The position numbers and the translations under genes were made by a program. The notes under the pieces are model-generated. The model was not told the DNA's origin, did not search any database, and saw nothing but the letters and a program-made list of their open reading frames with translations. Positions 26,061 through 35,113 of a DNA stretch of 64,000 nucleotides are shown here, one piece after another (positions within the stretch are counted from its first letter, which is position 1; each line of letters begins with the position of its first letter). The DNA is from Bacteroidetes bacterium UBA1941 (GTDB lineage: Bacteria > Bacteroidota > Bacteroidia > Chitinophagales > LD1): positions 445,594-509,593 of the forward strand of contig DDEZ01000012.1 of assembly GCA_002336805.1 (NCBI GenBank), written 5' to 3'.

Positions 26061-27371
26061 ATGAGAAAAATCGTTTTTGCCTTTATTCTGGCGCTGTGTA
26101 CTCTGTCGGCATCTGCCCTGCCACATATCGTGTCCATATCGCTATTTCAGACCGTCACCAAGGAGGACTTTCAATCCAACCTGGAGAAAAAGAACCTGCC
26201 TAAATCAATGGTGCCGGCCAGGTATACTGTAGACATCTACGATATCACCTACTATACCAAATGGCACGACGGTACGGAGATCAAGGCTACAGGCCTCTAC
26301 TACCTGCCACGCGACTCCAAGAAACCCATAGCCGAGCTGCTCTATGACCACGGCACCCGCATAGGCCGGGGCCGCAACCTGAAACCTGGAGGTGAGGAAA
26401 ACATCTGCCTTGCCTTTGCTATGGATGGCTATGCGGTGATGCAGCCGGACTATATCGGCCTCGGTACGGGAGACAAATTTCACCTCTACCAGCATGCAGA
26501 GAGTGAGGCACAGGCGGGCATAGATATGATCTTTGCCGCGCGTGAGCTCCGCGACTCACTGCGGGTCCGTACCAGCGGGCAGCTGTTTATCACTGGCTAC
26601 TCACAGGGCGGCCATGCCTCTCTCGCTACTCACAAACTGATAGAACAGAAGTATGCAGACAAGCTGCACGTGACAGCCTCCTCACCTATGAGCGGCGCCT
26701 ATGACATGTGCGGGGTACAGGGTGAGGTGATGTTTCACCCATATTCCCGCCCTCACTATCTGCCTTACCTCCTGTCTTCGTTTAATGAGGTCTACCACTT
26801 CGTACCGGACATCAATAAGATCTACAAGCATCCCTATGACTCCCTGGTGCCGCTCCTTTTTGATGGACAGCATAGCATCAAGGCGATAGATAAGCAGCTC
26901 CCGCTGATACCCAAGGATATGATAGCAGATGAGTTTATCAAGGCATTTGTAGCTGATAGCAGCCATCCGCTGCGCGTAGCCCTGCGGGAAAATAGCCTCT
27001 GCGACTGGGTACCGCAGGCACCTGTGCAGCTCTGCTACTGTGATAGTGACCATCAGGTCACCCCGCTCAATGCCATCACGGCCTACAATACGATGAAGAA
27101 AATGGGTGCCAGGCATGTGACCCTGCGCCAGGTGGCCCGCGACCTGGACCACGGCAGCTGCGCCCCCATCGCTGCGCTATATACCAAGATGTACTTTGAC
27201 AGCTTCCGCCATGGCAGAAAATACGGCGGCAAGGGCCCTGTGAAAGAACAGATCGTAGCTGGCATAGCTAAAAAGATAGTGGAGCACAAAGAACAAAAGG
27301 ACCGCGAGCGCAGAAAGGAAAAAGAGCAGCGCGCCAGCGAGCAAAAGGCCGGAGTGCATACAGCCGGTTAG
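26061..27371 (+). CDS. Secreted alpha/beta hydrolase (lipase/esterase-like)
   Basis: A 436-residue exported protein. I choose ATG 26061 because MRKIVFAFILALCTLSASA is a clean signal peptide; the longer frame starting at 25983 puts it 26 residues inside. The hydrolase core shows ELLYDHGTRIG (oxyanion region), YAVMQPDYIGLGTG, the nucleophile elbow GYSQGG (about residue 179), an acidic residue in LCYCDSDHQVTP and a candidate His in LDHGSCAP. The arrangement resembles the secretory lipase/tannase-like branch of alpha/beta hydrolases. The C-terminus is a highly charged Lys/Glu/Arg tail and no T9SS sorting domain is visible. The substrate is unknown. Confidence 0.82.
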   Translation: MRKIVFAFILALCTLSASALPHIVSISLFQTVTKEDFQSNLEKKNLPKSMVPARYTVDIYDITYYTKWHDGTEIKATGLYYLPRDSKKPIAELLYDHGTRIGRGRNLKPGGEENICLAFAMDGYAVMQPDYIGLGTGDKFHLYQHAESEAQAGIDMIFAARELRDSLRVRTSGQLFITGYSQGGHASLATHKLIEQKYADKLHVTASSPMSGAYDMCGVQGEVMFHPYSRPHYLPYLLSSFNEVYHFVPDINKIYKHPYDSLVPLLFDGQHSIKAIDKQLPLIPKDMIADEFIKAFVADSSHPLRVALRENSLCDWVPQAPVQLCYCDSDHQVTPLNAITAYNTMKKMGARHVTLRQVARDLDHGSCAPIAALYTKMYFDSFRHGRKYGGKGPVKEQIVAGIAKKIVEHKEQKDRERRKEKEQRASEQKAGVHTAG

Positions 27372-27462
27372 GCTTCCGCGAAACTACATTTCCTAAGGTC
27401 ATTGTACGCACTGAGTTGATTCATATACCTAAATCACAGGAAAGTGATAATTTGCGCAGCAT

Positions 27463-29520
27463 ATGAGCAACTGGAAAAGATATACCATCACGGCAGCGCT
27501 GCCCTACGCCAATGGCCCGGTACACATCGGCCACCTGGCCGGCTGCTACCTGCCGTCAGACATCTATGTGCGCTACCTGCGTGCCAATCAAAAGGACGTC
27601 GTCTTCATCTGTGGCAGCGATGAGCACGGCGTGCCTATCACCGTCTCTGCCCGCCGCGAGGGCATCACGCCTCAGCAGGTCGTAGACAAATACCACAAAA
27701 TAATGGGAGATGCCTTCAAAGAGTTTGGCATCTCCTTTAGCATCTACTCCCGTACCTCCAGTGAGACGCACAAAGAGACGGCATCGGCCTTCTTCCGCAA
27801 GCTGTATGACGAGGGCAAATTTACCGAGCAGGTCACAGACCAATACTATGATGAGGAAGCCAAGCAATTTCTCGCTGACCGCTATATCGTGGGTACCTGC
27901 CCCGTATGCGGCAATGAGAACGCCTATGGGGACCAGTGCGAGAACTGCGGCTCCTCCCTCTCGCCCACTGACCTGATACATCCGCACTCTACGCTCTCCG
28001 GCTCCAAACCCGTCCTGCGCAAGACCAAGAACTGGTTTCTCCCACTGGATAAACTGCAACCAAAGATCGAAAAGTATATAGACAGCCATAAGGACTGGAA
28101 AGTAAACGTATACGGCCAGTGCAAAAGCTGGCTGGATACCGGTGATGGCCTGCAGCCACGCTCTATGACACGCGACCTGGACTGGGGCGTACCGGTGCCG
28201 ATAGAAGGTGCCACCGGCAAGGTGCTCTATGTCTGGTTTGACGCGCCGATAGGCTACATCTCTGCTACCAAGGAGCTGCTGCCAGATACCTGGGAGACCT
28301 ACTGGAAAGACAAAGACACGCGCCTCATTCATTTCATAGGCAAGGATAACATCGTCTTCCATTGCATCATCTTCCCGGTGATGCTCATGGAGCACGGCGA
28401 GTTTATCGTAGCAGACAATGTGCCTGCCAATGAATTTCTCAATCTGGAGGGCAGCAAACTCTCTACCTCGCGCAATTGGGCCGTATGGCTGCACGAGTAC
28501 CTGCAGGACTTCAAGGACAAGCAGGATGAGCTGCGCTATGTACTGACATCTATCGCACCCGAGACCAAGGATTCCGAATTCACCTGGAAGGACTACCAGA
28601 CCCGCGTCAATAGCGAACTGGTCGGCATCTTTGGCAATCTGGTGAACCGCGTGCTGGTGCTGACAGATAAATTCTTTGATAACAAAGTACCGCAGGGTCG
28701 TCCCAATCCTGAGTTGTCCGCTTTCCTCACCGAGCAGCACAAGAAGGTTTCCGACTCATTGGAAAACTTCCGCTTCCGCGAAGCGCTGGCAGAGGTGATG
28801 AATGTAGCCCGCTATGGCAACCAACTTCTGTCGGAAAAGGAACCTTGGAAGACGATCAAGACCGATAAAGATCTGACTGCCGCCATCCTATATGATGGCC
28901 TCCAGATCATAGCCAATCTGGCTATCCTATGCGAGCCGTTCCTGCCATTTACATCACAGAAGATATTTGAAATGGCGCAGCTGGATGGCAAGGCACTGAC
29001 CTGGACGGATATAGGCCGTACCGACCTGCTGCCCGTAGGCCATGCACTGGGCAAAGCCGCACTTCTCTACCAGAAAATAGAGGACGAACCAATAGCCGCA
29101 CAGGTAGAAAAACTAAACGCCACAAAGAAGCCTGCCGCTGCTCCGGCACCGGTAGAAAATAAAAAGAAGATGGAAGAAAGCACCGGGCCAAAAGCTGAGA
29201 TCACGTTTGACGACTTTGCCAAAATAGACCTCCGTATAGGCACGATACTGGCGGCAGAGAAGGTCGAAAAAGCAGATAAGCTGCTAAAATTAACAGTAGA
29301 CATTGGCTACGAGACACGTACTATCGTATCGGGCATAGCAGAGCATTTCAAACCAGAGGAGCTCATAGGCCAGCAGGTATCCGTAGTAGCAAATCTCGCT
29401 CCGCGCAAACTGCGTGGTATAGAGTCCAAAGGCATGATCCTGCTCGCAGAGGATAGCGCCGGAAAGTTAATATTTGTCATACCGAAAAATTCCACCGAAA
29501 ACGGTAGCATTATCAGATAG
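27463..29520 (+). CDS. metG: Methionyl-tRNA synthetase (MetG type 1, with C-terminal tRNA-binding domain)
   Basis: Charges tRNA-Met. Of 685 residues, the class I core carries HIGH at 21-24, a zinc-binding pair CPVC (~146) and CENC (~159), and the KMSKS loop as KLSTS (~329-333), a variant common in this phylum. The anticodon-binding helices follow, then a linker rich in Ala, Pro and Lys and an EMAP/Trbp111-type domain (~575-685, FAKIDLRIGTILAAEKVEKA) that helps dimerisation and tRNA capture. Length is normal for the long form. It stands alone, 91 bp after the hydrolase gene. Confidence 0.97.
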   Translation: MSNWKRYTITAALPYANGPVHIGHLAGCYLPSDIYVRYLRANQKDVVFICGSDEHGVPITVSARREGITPQQVVDKYHKIMGDAFKEFGISFSIYSRTSSETHKETASAFFRKLYDEGKFTEQVTDQYYDEEAKQFLADRYIVGTCPVCGNENAYGDQCENCGSSLSPTDLIHPHSTLSGSKPVLRKTKNWFLPLDKLQPKIEKYIDSHKDWKVNVYGQCKSWLDTGDGLQPRSMTRDLDWGVPVPIEGATGKVLYVWFDAPIGYISATKELLPDTWETYWKDKDTRLIHFIGKDNIVFHCIIFPVMLMEHGEFIVADNVPANEFLNLEGSKLSTSRNWAVWLHEYLQDFKDKQDELRYVLTSIAPETKDSEFTWKDYQTRVNSELVGIFGNLVNRVLVLTDKFFDNKVPQGRPNPELSAFLTEQHKKVSDSLENFRFREALAEVMNVARYGNQLLSEKEPWKTIKTDKDLTAAILYDGLQIIANLAILCEPFLPFTSQKIFEMAQLDGKALTWTDIGRTDLLPVGHALGKAALLYQKIEDEPIAAQVEKLNATKKPAAAPAPVENKKKMEESTGPKAEITFDDFAKIDLRIGTILAAEKVEKADKLLKLTVDIGYETRTIVSGIAEHFKPEELIGQQVSVVANLAPRKLRGIESKGMILLAEDSAGKLIFVIPKNSTENGSIIR

Positions 29521-29569
29521 GTTTTCCTAATTTTAATAATCCTTTAACGTTAAACTAACTATTAGCATT

Positions 29570-30769
29570 ATGAAAAAAATTCTTTACTCAGCACTCCTCT
29601 CTATTACGGCGATGGGCTGGATGCAGTCTGCGTCTGCACAGTGCGATGGTCAGCGCTACTACAGCAAGATCTTCTCGCAGGTAGACACGACTACGGTCAC
29701 CTATACCGACCCTGCCGTGACCTCACAGCTCATAGACATCTATCAGCCTCACGGAGATGTAGCTACCAATAGGCGCGCTATCCTCCTCATCCACGGAGGC
29801 AGCTTTTATGCTGGCCACCGTTATGATGGTTTCATAAACTATATGTGTACAGAGTTTGCCAAGCGCGGCTATGTGACTGCCTCTATAGACTATCGCCTCG
29901 TGCCTACGTCCAGCATCACCTCACTCGGCGATTCCAATACAGCCTATCCATATGTGATCCAGTCCATAGCTGACGGCAAGGCCGCTGTCCGCTTCCTCAA
30001 GAAAAATGCTGCTACCTACGGTATCGACTCGGGCTGGCTGGCTATCGGCGGCGAGTCTGCCGGAGCGATCATAGCTAATCATATCGCGTATGTGACCAGC
30101 ATAGGCGAGGCTACTCCACTGCTTGCATCTGCATTCAATAGCGTTGGTGGCTTTGACGGCAATAGCGGCAATCCTGGTTACTCTACCAATACAAAGGCAG
30201 TACTCAACCTGGCTGGCGCACTGCTTTTCACGGGTTTTCTGGACGCGACTGACCATGAGCCCGTATACAGCGCTCAGGGTGATGCAGACCAGACAGTACC
30301 ATATAACTGTGGTCAGGTACTCGGTGGCGCATCTGATATCACCATGTGTGGTGCTGGCGCTATGAAGCCGGTACTGGACAACCTGGGCATCACTAACCAG
30401 CTCCACACTTTCCCTGGCGACCCGCACGTGCCATGGGAGACCAGCACTACCAAAAGGGATATCGTAGAGAGTGAATCAGCCCTCTTCCTGTATCAGGTAG
30501 AGTGCCCTACATTCACAGCGATCAATGAAGTGAGCAATGTAAAGGTAGGCCTCTACCCTAATCCTGCTACCAGCCAGATCACGATCTCTGCTGACGCCAA
30601 TATGGAAAGCATCAGCGTGGTAGACATGCTGGGCCGCACTGTATCTACTACAGCTGTAGCAGGTACTGATGGCCAGTTAGACGTATCTCACCTCTCTACT
30701 GGCGCCTATGTAGCCAGGATCAGCCTCAAGGCTGGCGGTATAGCTACCAGGACTTTCTCAGTCAAGTAA
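29570..30769 (+). CDS. T9SS-exported alpha/beta hydrolase (esterase)
   Basis: A 399-residue secreted enzyme. Residues 1-23 form a signal peptide (ASAQ). The core resembles the carboxylesterase/BD-FAE group: LIDIYQPHGD, the oxyanion motif HGGSF (~75), DYRLVP, the nucleophile elbow GESAGA (~161) and a His in GDPHVPWE. Residues ~320-399 form a T9SS type A sorting domain (VKVGLYPNPATSQITIS, VVDMLGRTV, LSTGAYVARI, RTFSVK), so the enzyme should be released or anchored at the surface. An intrinsic terminator follows directly. The substrate is unknown; polysaccharide acyl esters are plausible. Confidence 0.88.
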   Translation: MKKILYSALLSITAMGWMQSASAQCDGQRYYSKIFSQVDTTTVTYTDPAVTSQLIDIYQPHGDVATNRRAILLIHGGSFYAGHRYDGFINYMCTEFAKRGYVTASIDYRLVPTSSITSLGDSNTAYPYVIQSIADGKAAVRFLKKNAATYGIDSGWLAIGGESAGAIIANHIAYVTSIGEATPLLASAFNSVGGFDGNSGNPGYSTNTKAVLNLAGALLFTGFLDATDHEPVYSAQGDADQTVPYNCGQVLGGASDITMCGAGAMKPVLDNLGITNQLHTFPGDPHVPWETSTTKRDIVESESALFLYQVECPTFTAINEVSNVKVGLYPNPATSQITISADANMESISVVDMLGRTVSTTAVAGTDGQLDVSHLSTGAYVARISLKAGGIATRTFSVK

Positions 30770-30790
30770 TTTTTAGAATATAACTACAAT

Positions 30791-30834
30791 AATCCCGGAC
30801 ACCTGAAAAAGTGTCCGGGATTTTTTATTTTTGG
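30791..30834 (+). terminator. Intrinsic terminator of the T9SS esterase gene
   Basis: A perfect 12-bp stem (AATCCCGGACAC at 30791-30802, complement at 30811-30822) with an 8-nt loop is followed by a T-rich tract. It lies 21 bp after the stop codon and just before the tRNA gene. Confidence 0.92.
30826..30833 (+). promoter_or_regulatory. Probable -7 box of the tRNA-Arg promoter, overlapping the terminator T-tract
   Basis: TATTTTTG matches TAnnTTTG and ends 19 bp before the mature tRNA 5' end. The upstream -33 position falls inside the terminator stem and has no clear match, so this is tentative. Confidence 0.35.
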
Positions 30835-30852
30835 CGTCCCGTATACAGAACA

Positions 30853-30924
30853 GGTCTCATAGTTCAACGGATAGAATAGAAGTTTCCTAAACTTTAGATG
30901 CAGGTTCGATTCCTGCTGAGACCA
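30853..30924 (+). tRNA. tRNA-Arg (anticodon CCT, reads AGG)
   Basis: The sequence folds as a complete cloverleaf: acceptor GGTCTCA/TGAGACC (7 bp), D-stem GTTC/GAAT, anticodon stem GAAGT/ACTTT with loop TTCCTAA (anticodon CCT), and T-arm GCAGG-TTCGATT-CCTGC. The discriminator base is A at 30924. The 3' CCA is not encoded (CAA follows), so it must be added enzymatically. Confidence 0.95.
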
Positions 30925-30966
30925 CAATACTTTTGGAGCGTACAGCGGGTTTACCCACCACCCAAA

Positions 30967-32118
30967 ATGAAGATCCTCTACCTCTCAGATCATGGTCCGT
31001 ACGCCAGTACCTTTATCCGTCAGGATGTAGAGTATTTTGCCAAAAACCAACAAGCACATTATGGATGTTTTGTAGCGGATAAGGACTATCCCGGCAAAAC
31101 CATTCCGACCACTGTACTGAATTACCCTGTTTCTTCTCTCAAGACCCGAATCCTGGCCCGTCTCGAAAATGCAGACCTCTACTTCAGCCTGCATGATAGT
31201 AGATTTGCGCAGCGCCTGCAGGAGCTGATAGATCAGCAGCAGCCGGACATCCTGCACTGCCAGTTTGCCTACGAGGGCTTCAAGCTGTTTGACAATATCA
31301 AAACAGACCTGCCTATTGTAGTAAACTTTCGCGGCTATGATGCCTCCTCCAAACTGCGCTACAAGCGATACGCAGCAAAACTGAAGAAGGTACTGTCCAT
31401 GCCAAATGTATATCCGGTTTTTGTCTGCGAAGCGCTAAGAAAGAACCTGGAGAAAAATGGCATTGCTGTGCGCCCAGACCATCTGATACTTTACACCGGC
31501 ATCCAGCTTCATAGATTTAAGAGGACAAACTACACCCCGCCAGCCACACCTACCTTCGTGCAGGTCAGTTCTTTTGAATTAAAGAAGGGCCACGAAGTCA
31601 CCTTGCGTGCCTTTGCCAAAATGCTCGCTGCGACTGGCAGGCGCGATATCAAAATGATCCTGATAGGTACTGGCCCTACACTTGAGGCCACCAAGCAACT
31701 TGCCACTGATCTGGGACTCGCAGCTTTAGTAGAGTTTCCTGGCAAGCAGACCCATGATGGCATCATACCTTATCTGGATAATGCTACCGCGTTTATCCAT
31801 CACAGCCTCACTGCTGCCAATGGCAATATGGAGGGCATACCCAATGCGGTGATAGAAGCCATGGCCATGGAGCTACCGGTGCTCAGCACCTATCACGCAG
31901 GCATACCGGAGGCCGTACAGCATGGTATCAATGGCCTGCTCTGCGAGGAAGGGGATATAGACACCTATGCGCAGCAGATGGCGGATATCCTGAGCTGGGG
32001 CTACAAAAAGGGGAACCGCGAGCGTGTCGAGGCGCAATTCTCCTTTGATACGCATGTACAAAAGCTGGAAAGTTTTTATAAGTTCGTCATGAGCGAAAAT
32101 CAAAAACAGCGCAAATGA
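30967..32118 (+). CDS. GT4-family glycosyltransferase
   Basis: A 383-residue GT-B fold sugar transferase. I take ATG 30967 (MKILYLSDHG) as start; the longer frame would begin inside the tRNA. The N-terminal half holds LHCQFAYEGF and VVNFRGYDAS. The C-terminal nucleotide-sugar half shows FVQVSSFELKKGHEV, MILIGTGP, VEFPGKQTHDGIIPYLDNA and the EX7E region EGIPNAVIEAMAMELPVLS. No signal peptide or membrane segment is seen, so it acts at the cytosolic membrane face, probably in LPS or exopolysaccharide assembly. Its stop overlaps the next start by 4 bp (ATGA), so it pairs with the epimerase. Confidence 0.9.
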   Translation: MKILYLSDHGPYASTFIRQDVEYFAKNQQAHYGCFVADKDYPGKTIPTTVLNYPVSSLKTRILARLENADLYFSLHDSRFAQRLQELIDQQQPDILHCQFAYEGFKLFDNIKTDLPIVVNFRGYDASSKLRYKRYAAKLKKVLSMPNVYPVFVCEALRKNLEKNGIAVRPDHLILYTGIQLHRFKRTNYTPPATPTFVQVSSFELKKGHEVTLRAFAKMLAATGRRDIKMILIGTGPTLEATKQLATDLGLAALVEFPGKQTHDGIIPYLDNATAFIHHSLTAANGNMEGIPNAVIEAMAMELPVLSTYHAGIPEAVQHGINGLLCEEGDIDTYAQQMADILSWGYKKGNRERVEAQFSFDTHVQKLESFYKFVMSENQKQRK

Positions 32119-33092
32119 CGATACTTATCACGGGAGTAGCAGGGTTCATAGGCTCCAATCTGGCCGATGCGCTGACCGGCCAGGCTGACGTCCAGATCAT
32201 AGGCATAGACAATTTTGACAACTTCTATCCCCGCAGCGTCAAGGAAACAAATCTCGCTGGCCTCCTGCCTAAATCCAACTTTAGATTCGTAGAGGGGGAC
32301 ATCCGTGATACAGCGGCTATAGATTCCATTTTTCAGGATAATAAGATAGATATCGTCATACACCTCGCGGCCAAGGCCGGTGTGCGCCCGTCTATGGAGA
32401 ATCCGCTGAACTATATCAGCTCAAACGTAGAAGGTACTACCAACCTGCTCGAGTCTATGCGAAGAAACGGTGTCAATAAAATGGTGTTCGCCTCCTCATC
32501 TTCCGTCTACGGCGAGAATGAGAAAATACCATTCTCGGAATCTGATGCTATAGACCGCATCATTTCTATCTATGCCGCTACCAAGCTGAGTGGAGAGAAG
32601 ATCACCAAGGTTTACCACGATGTTTATGGCTTCTCTATCGTAAACCTGCGCTTCTTCACTGTATATGGAGAAAGGCAGCGCCCTGACCTAGCTATCCACA
32701 AGTTCTTTAAGAGCATACTCAATGATGAGCCTATCACTGTGTACGGAGATGGCAGCACCTCGCGCGACTATACATATGTAAAGGATATCGTGAGTGGCAT
32801 CATAGCATCTCAAAACTATGTGCTGCACCACGACCACTGCTATGAGGTCATGAACCTCGGCAATAACGATCCGGTCAAACTAAGTGACCTCATCAGCCAT
32901 ATAGAAAAAGTAACAGGCCGCAAGGCATTACTGGAGCACAAACCGATCCCCACTGGTGATGTACCACGCACTTATGCAGATATCAGCAAGGCACAACAGC
33001 TACTCGGATATAGCCCCACCACTCGTATTGAGGAAGGATTGAAAGCATTCTATACCTGGTATGAGAAAACCCAGCGCGCTAAAAGTAAGTAA
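32115..33092 (+). CDS. NAD-dependent UDP-sugar epimerase, probably UDP-glucuronate 4-epimerase
   Basis: A 325-residue extended short-chain dehydrogenase. The Rossmann motif GVAGFIGSN lies at the N-terminus. HLAAKAGVRPS, ASSSSVYGENEKIPFSE and the catalytic YAATK follow, then NLRFFTVYGERQRPDLAIHKF, the pattern of UDP-glucuronate/galacturonate 4-epimerases rather than GalE. It interconverts nucleotide sugars for the coupled glycosyltransferase. Exact sugar specificity cannot be read from sequence; UDP-glucose 4-epimerase is the main alternative. Confidence 0.85.
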   Translation: MTILITGVAGFIGSNLADALTGQADVQIIGIDNFDNFYPRSVKETNLAGLLPKSNFRFVEGDIRDTAAIDSIFQDNKIDIVIHLAAKAGVRPSMENPLNYISSNVEGTTNLLESMRRNGVNKMVFASSSSVYGENEKIPFSESDAIDRIISIYAATKLSGEKITKVYHDVYGFSIVNLRFFTVYGERQRPDLAIHKFFKSILNDEPITVYGDGSTSRDYTYVKDIVSGIIASQNYVLHHDHCYEVMNLGNNDPVKLSDLISHIEKVTGRKALLEHKPIPTGDVPRTYADISKAQQLLGYSPTTRIEEGLKAFYTWYEKTQRAKSK

Positions 33093-33121
33093 GCAGCAGC
33101 TCTGATAATATTTGATAAATG

Positions 33122-33149
33122 CTTTGCGTTTCCGCGCTTTTGCGGTTGA
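33122..33149. repeat. TTTGCG-type interspersed repeat between convergent genes
   Basis: CTTTGCGTTTCCGCGCTTTT plus GCGGTTGAT fills most of the 66-bp gap between the epimerase and the Nramp-UspA gene. It is the same type as the cluster at 19975-20148. Confidence 0.7.
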
Positions 33150-33158
33150 TTATTTGTA

Positions 33159-35027
33159 TTAAACGATCAGTACCGGGCATTTCACTTTATGCCTGACAGA
33201 TTGGATCGTTTCGCCATAGACTATGTCGGCCAGACCGGCGTGACCATGCGAACCTATCACCAGCAGCGATACGGGCAGTTCATTGACGATCTTTGCTATG
33301 GCTGTATCCGTCCTGCCAAATCCTAATCTCTCCTCCACAGCATATCCCTGAGCACGGAGCTTTTGTCCATACTCCTGTAGATTTTTCCAATCCTCCAGCG
33401 TCTCATAGTCACGCGTCTCAGCACCTACAGCACGTGCGTTTGCAGACTCTACTACATGTATCAGGTAAAACTTGCTTCGGGCATTACCCTGCGAGATACC
33501 GTGGCTGATCGCTTTCAGGTCACTGGTAGAGAAGTCGAGGCAGATTGCTATATCGGCATACTCCAGTTTTTGCATCACCGGCAGCTCATGTGCATAGCCA
33601 TGCGGCAGAGCTGTCTGCTCATGATGCTTTCTGCGCAGCAGCGGGTAGATAGTGCTCACTACGAGTAGGATCAGCGCCAGCCCTATCACCGGTATCAGTA
33701 TACTGTAGTAGATCAGCGGATAGTCTGCCAGCGTCTCGCGCCATTCTTTCATAGTATCTGCTATCAGTTTCAGGTTGAGCCCTACTATGATCAGGGCGCT
33801 GATCCATGCGAGTACTTTCAGCACTGTGCCTATGGCAAAGTCTCCCATCGTCCGCTTGTCACTCACAAAGTGTATCAGCGGTATCACCGCAAAACCTAAC
33901 TGCAGACTGAGCAGCACCTGGCTAAAGATGAGCATCGCACTCACCTTGTCCTCTCCCATAAAGTAGATGACCAGCATAGCCGGCACCACCGCTATACCAC
34001 GTGTGATGAGGCGGCGCAGCCATGGGGCGATGCGCAGGTCCAGGTAGCCCTCCATCACTATCTGGCCAGCCAGCGTACCTGTGATGGTCGAGCTCTGCCC
34101 CGAGGCGATCAGCGCTACAGCAAAGATGGCCGGTGCCAGCGAGCGCCCCATCAGTGGCTCCAGCAGGCTGTGCGCATCCTGTATGTCCATCACCTCATGG
34201 TAGCCCTTGGTATGAAATACCGCAGCAGCCACTATCAGGATAAAGGCATTGACAAAGAACGCGAGGTTCAGTGCGATGGCAGAGTCCCAGAAGTTATACT
34301 TGATAGCGCGTTTGGTACTGGCATGATCGGTACCATTGCGGCGCGTTTGCACGAGGGAGGAGTGCAGGTACAAATTGTGCGGCATCACGGTAGCGCCTAT
34401 GATGCCTATCGCAATATACAGCGCACCATCACTCAGGCCCGATGGTACAAAGCCATGCACCACCGCACCCATATCAGGCTTCGAGAAAAAAACCTCTACC
34501 AGGAAGCACAACCCGATCAGCGATACAAGGCTAAAGACCAGCAGCTCCATATAGCGCATACCCTTCTGCTGCAGGTACAGGATGATAAACGTATCAAATA
34601 TGGCTATGCCCACACCAAACAGCAGTGGGATATGAAAGAGCAGGTTGAGCCCTATGGCCATGCCCAGCACTTCAGCCAGGTCACAGGCTGCAATGGCTAT
34701 CTCTGCCAGCACATACAACGGTATATTGATCAGGGCCGGATAGGTCTCCCGCGATGCCTGCGCCAGGTCGCGTCCGCGCACGATGCCCAGCCGGGCACTG
34801 AGGCTCTGCAGCAGCAGGGCGATCATATTAGAGAGCAGGAGTATCCAGAGCAGCTGATAGCCATACTTGCTACCCCCGGCTATATCGGTGGCCCAGTTGC
34901 CCGGGTCCATATAGCCTACACAAACCAAAAAGGCCGGCCCTATAAAGAGTACGAACCTTCGCCACCAGTTCATATTGCCGGTGGTGTCTATCGTGCCGTG
35001 TACTTCCTCCAGTGATCTGGTAGACAT
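33159..35027 (-). CDS. mntH: Nramp-family Mn2+/divalent-metal transporter fused to a UspA domain
   Basis: A 622-residue inner-membrane protein. Residues ~1-465 are an Nramp carrier with about eleven hydrophobic segments and both metal-site motifs, DPGN (41-44) and MPHN (about residue 213). Residues ~480-622 form a universal-stress domain with the nucleotide-binding motif as GSHGHAGLADIVYGETIQSV and a final CPVLIV strand. The carrier imports Mn2+ (or Fe2+) with protons; the cytosolic UspA part may sense nucleotide or stress. Ordinary MntH proteins are ~420 residues, so the fusion adds a regulatory module. It is not obviously operonic with the peroxiredoxin, since a terminator lies between them. 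Confidence 0.93.
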   Translation of the reverse strand: MSTRSLEEVHGTIDTTGNMNWWRRFVLFIGPAFLVCVGYMDPGNWATDIAGGSKYGYQLLWILLLSNMIALLLQSLSARLGIVRGRDLAQASRETYPALINIPLYVLAEIAIAACDLAEVLGMAIGLNLLFHIPLLFGVGIAIFDTFIILYLQQKGMRYMELLVFSLVSLIGLCFLVEVFFSKPDMGAVVHGFVPSGLSDGALYIAIGIIGATVMPHNLYLHSSLVQTRRNGTDHASTKRAIKYNFWDSAIALNLAFFVNAFILIVAAAVFHTKGYHEVMDIQDAHSLLEPLMGRSLAPAIFAVALIASGQSSTITGTLAGQIVMEGYLDLRIAPWLRRLITRGIAVVPAMLVIYFMGEDKVSAMLIFSQVLLSLQLGFAVIPLIHFVSDKRTMGDFAIGTVLKVLAWISALIIVGLNLKLIADTMKEWRETLADYPLIYYSILIPVIGLALILLVVSTIYPLLRRKHHEQTALPHGYAHELPVMQKLEYADIAICLDFSTSDLKAISHGISQGNARSKFYLIHVVESANARAVGAETRDYETLEDWKNLQEYGQKLRAQGYAVEERLGFGRTDTAIAKIVNELPVSLLVIGSHGHAGLADIVYGETIQSVRHKVKCPVLIV

Positions 35028-35049
35028 TGCCTAAATATAGCCTCTATTT

Positions 35050-35087
35050 GATATAAAAAGAAAAGGCGCAACAGACGCTGCGCCTTT
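35050..35087 (-). terminator. Intrinsic terminator of the peroxiredoxin gene
   Basis: On the minus strand a 9-bp stem (35087-35079 with 35070-35062; AAAGGCGCA and complement) is followed by TTCTTTTTAT. It lies ~27 bp beyond the peroxiredoxin stop codon. Confidence 0.8.
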
Positions 35088-35113
35088 CCGGTCATTTGAT
35101 CTGAGATAGCTTC

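Noticed and set aside
30853..33092. tRNA-Arg as an attachment site of an integrated island carrying the glycosyltransferase and epimerase
   Set aside because: No integrase and no second copy of the tRNA 3' end were seen downstream, and base composition of the two genes matches the neighbourhood.
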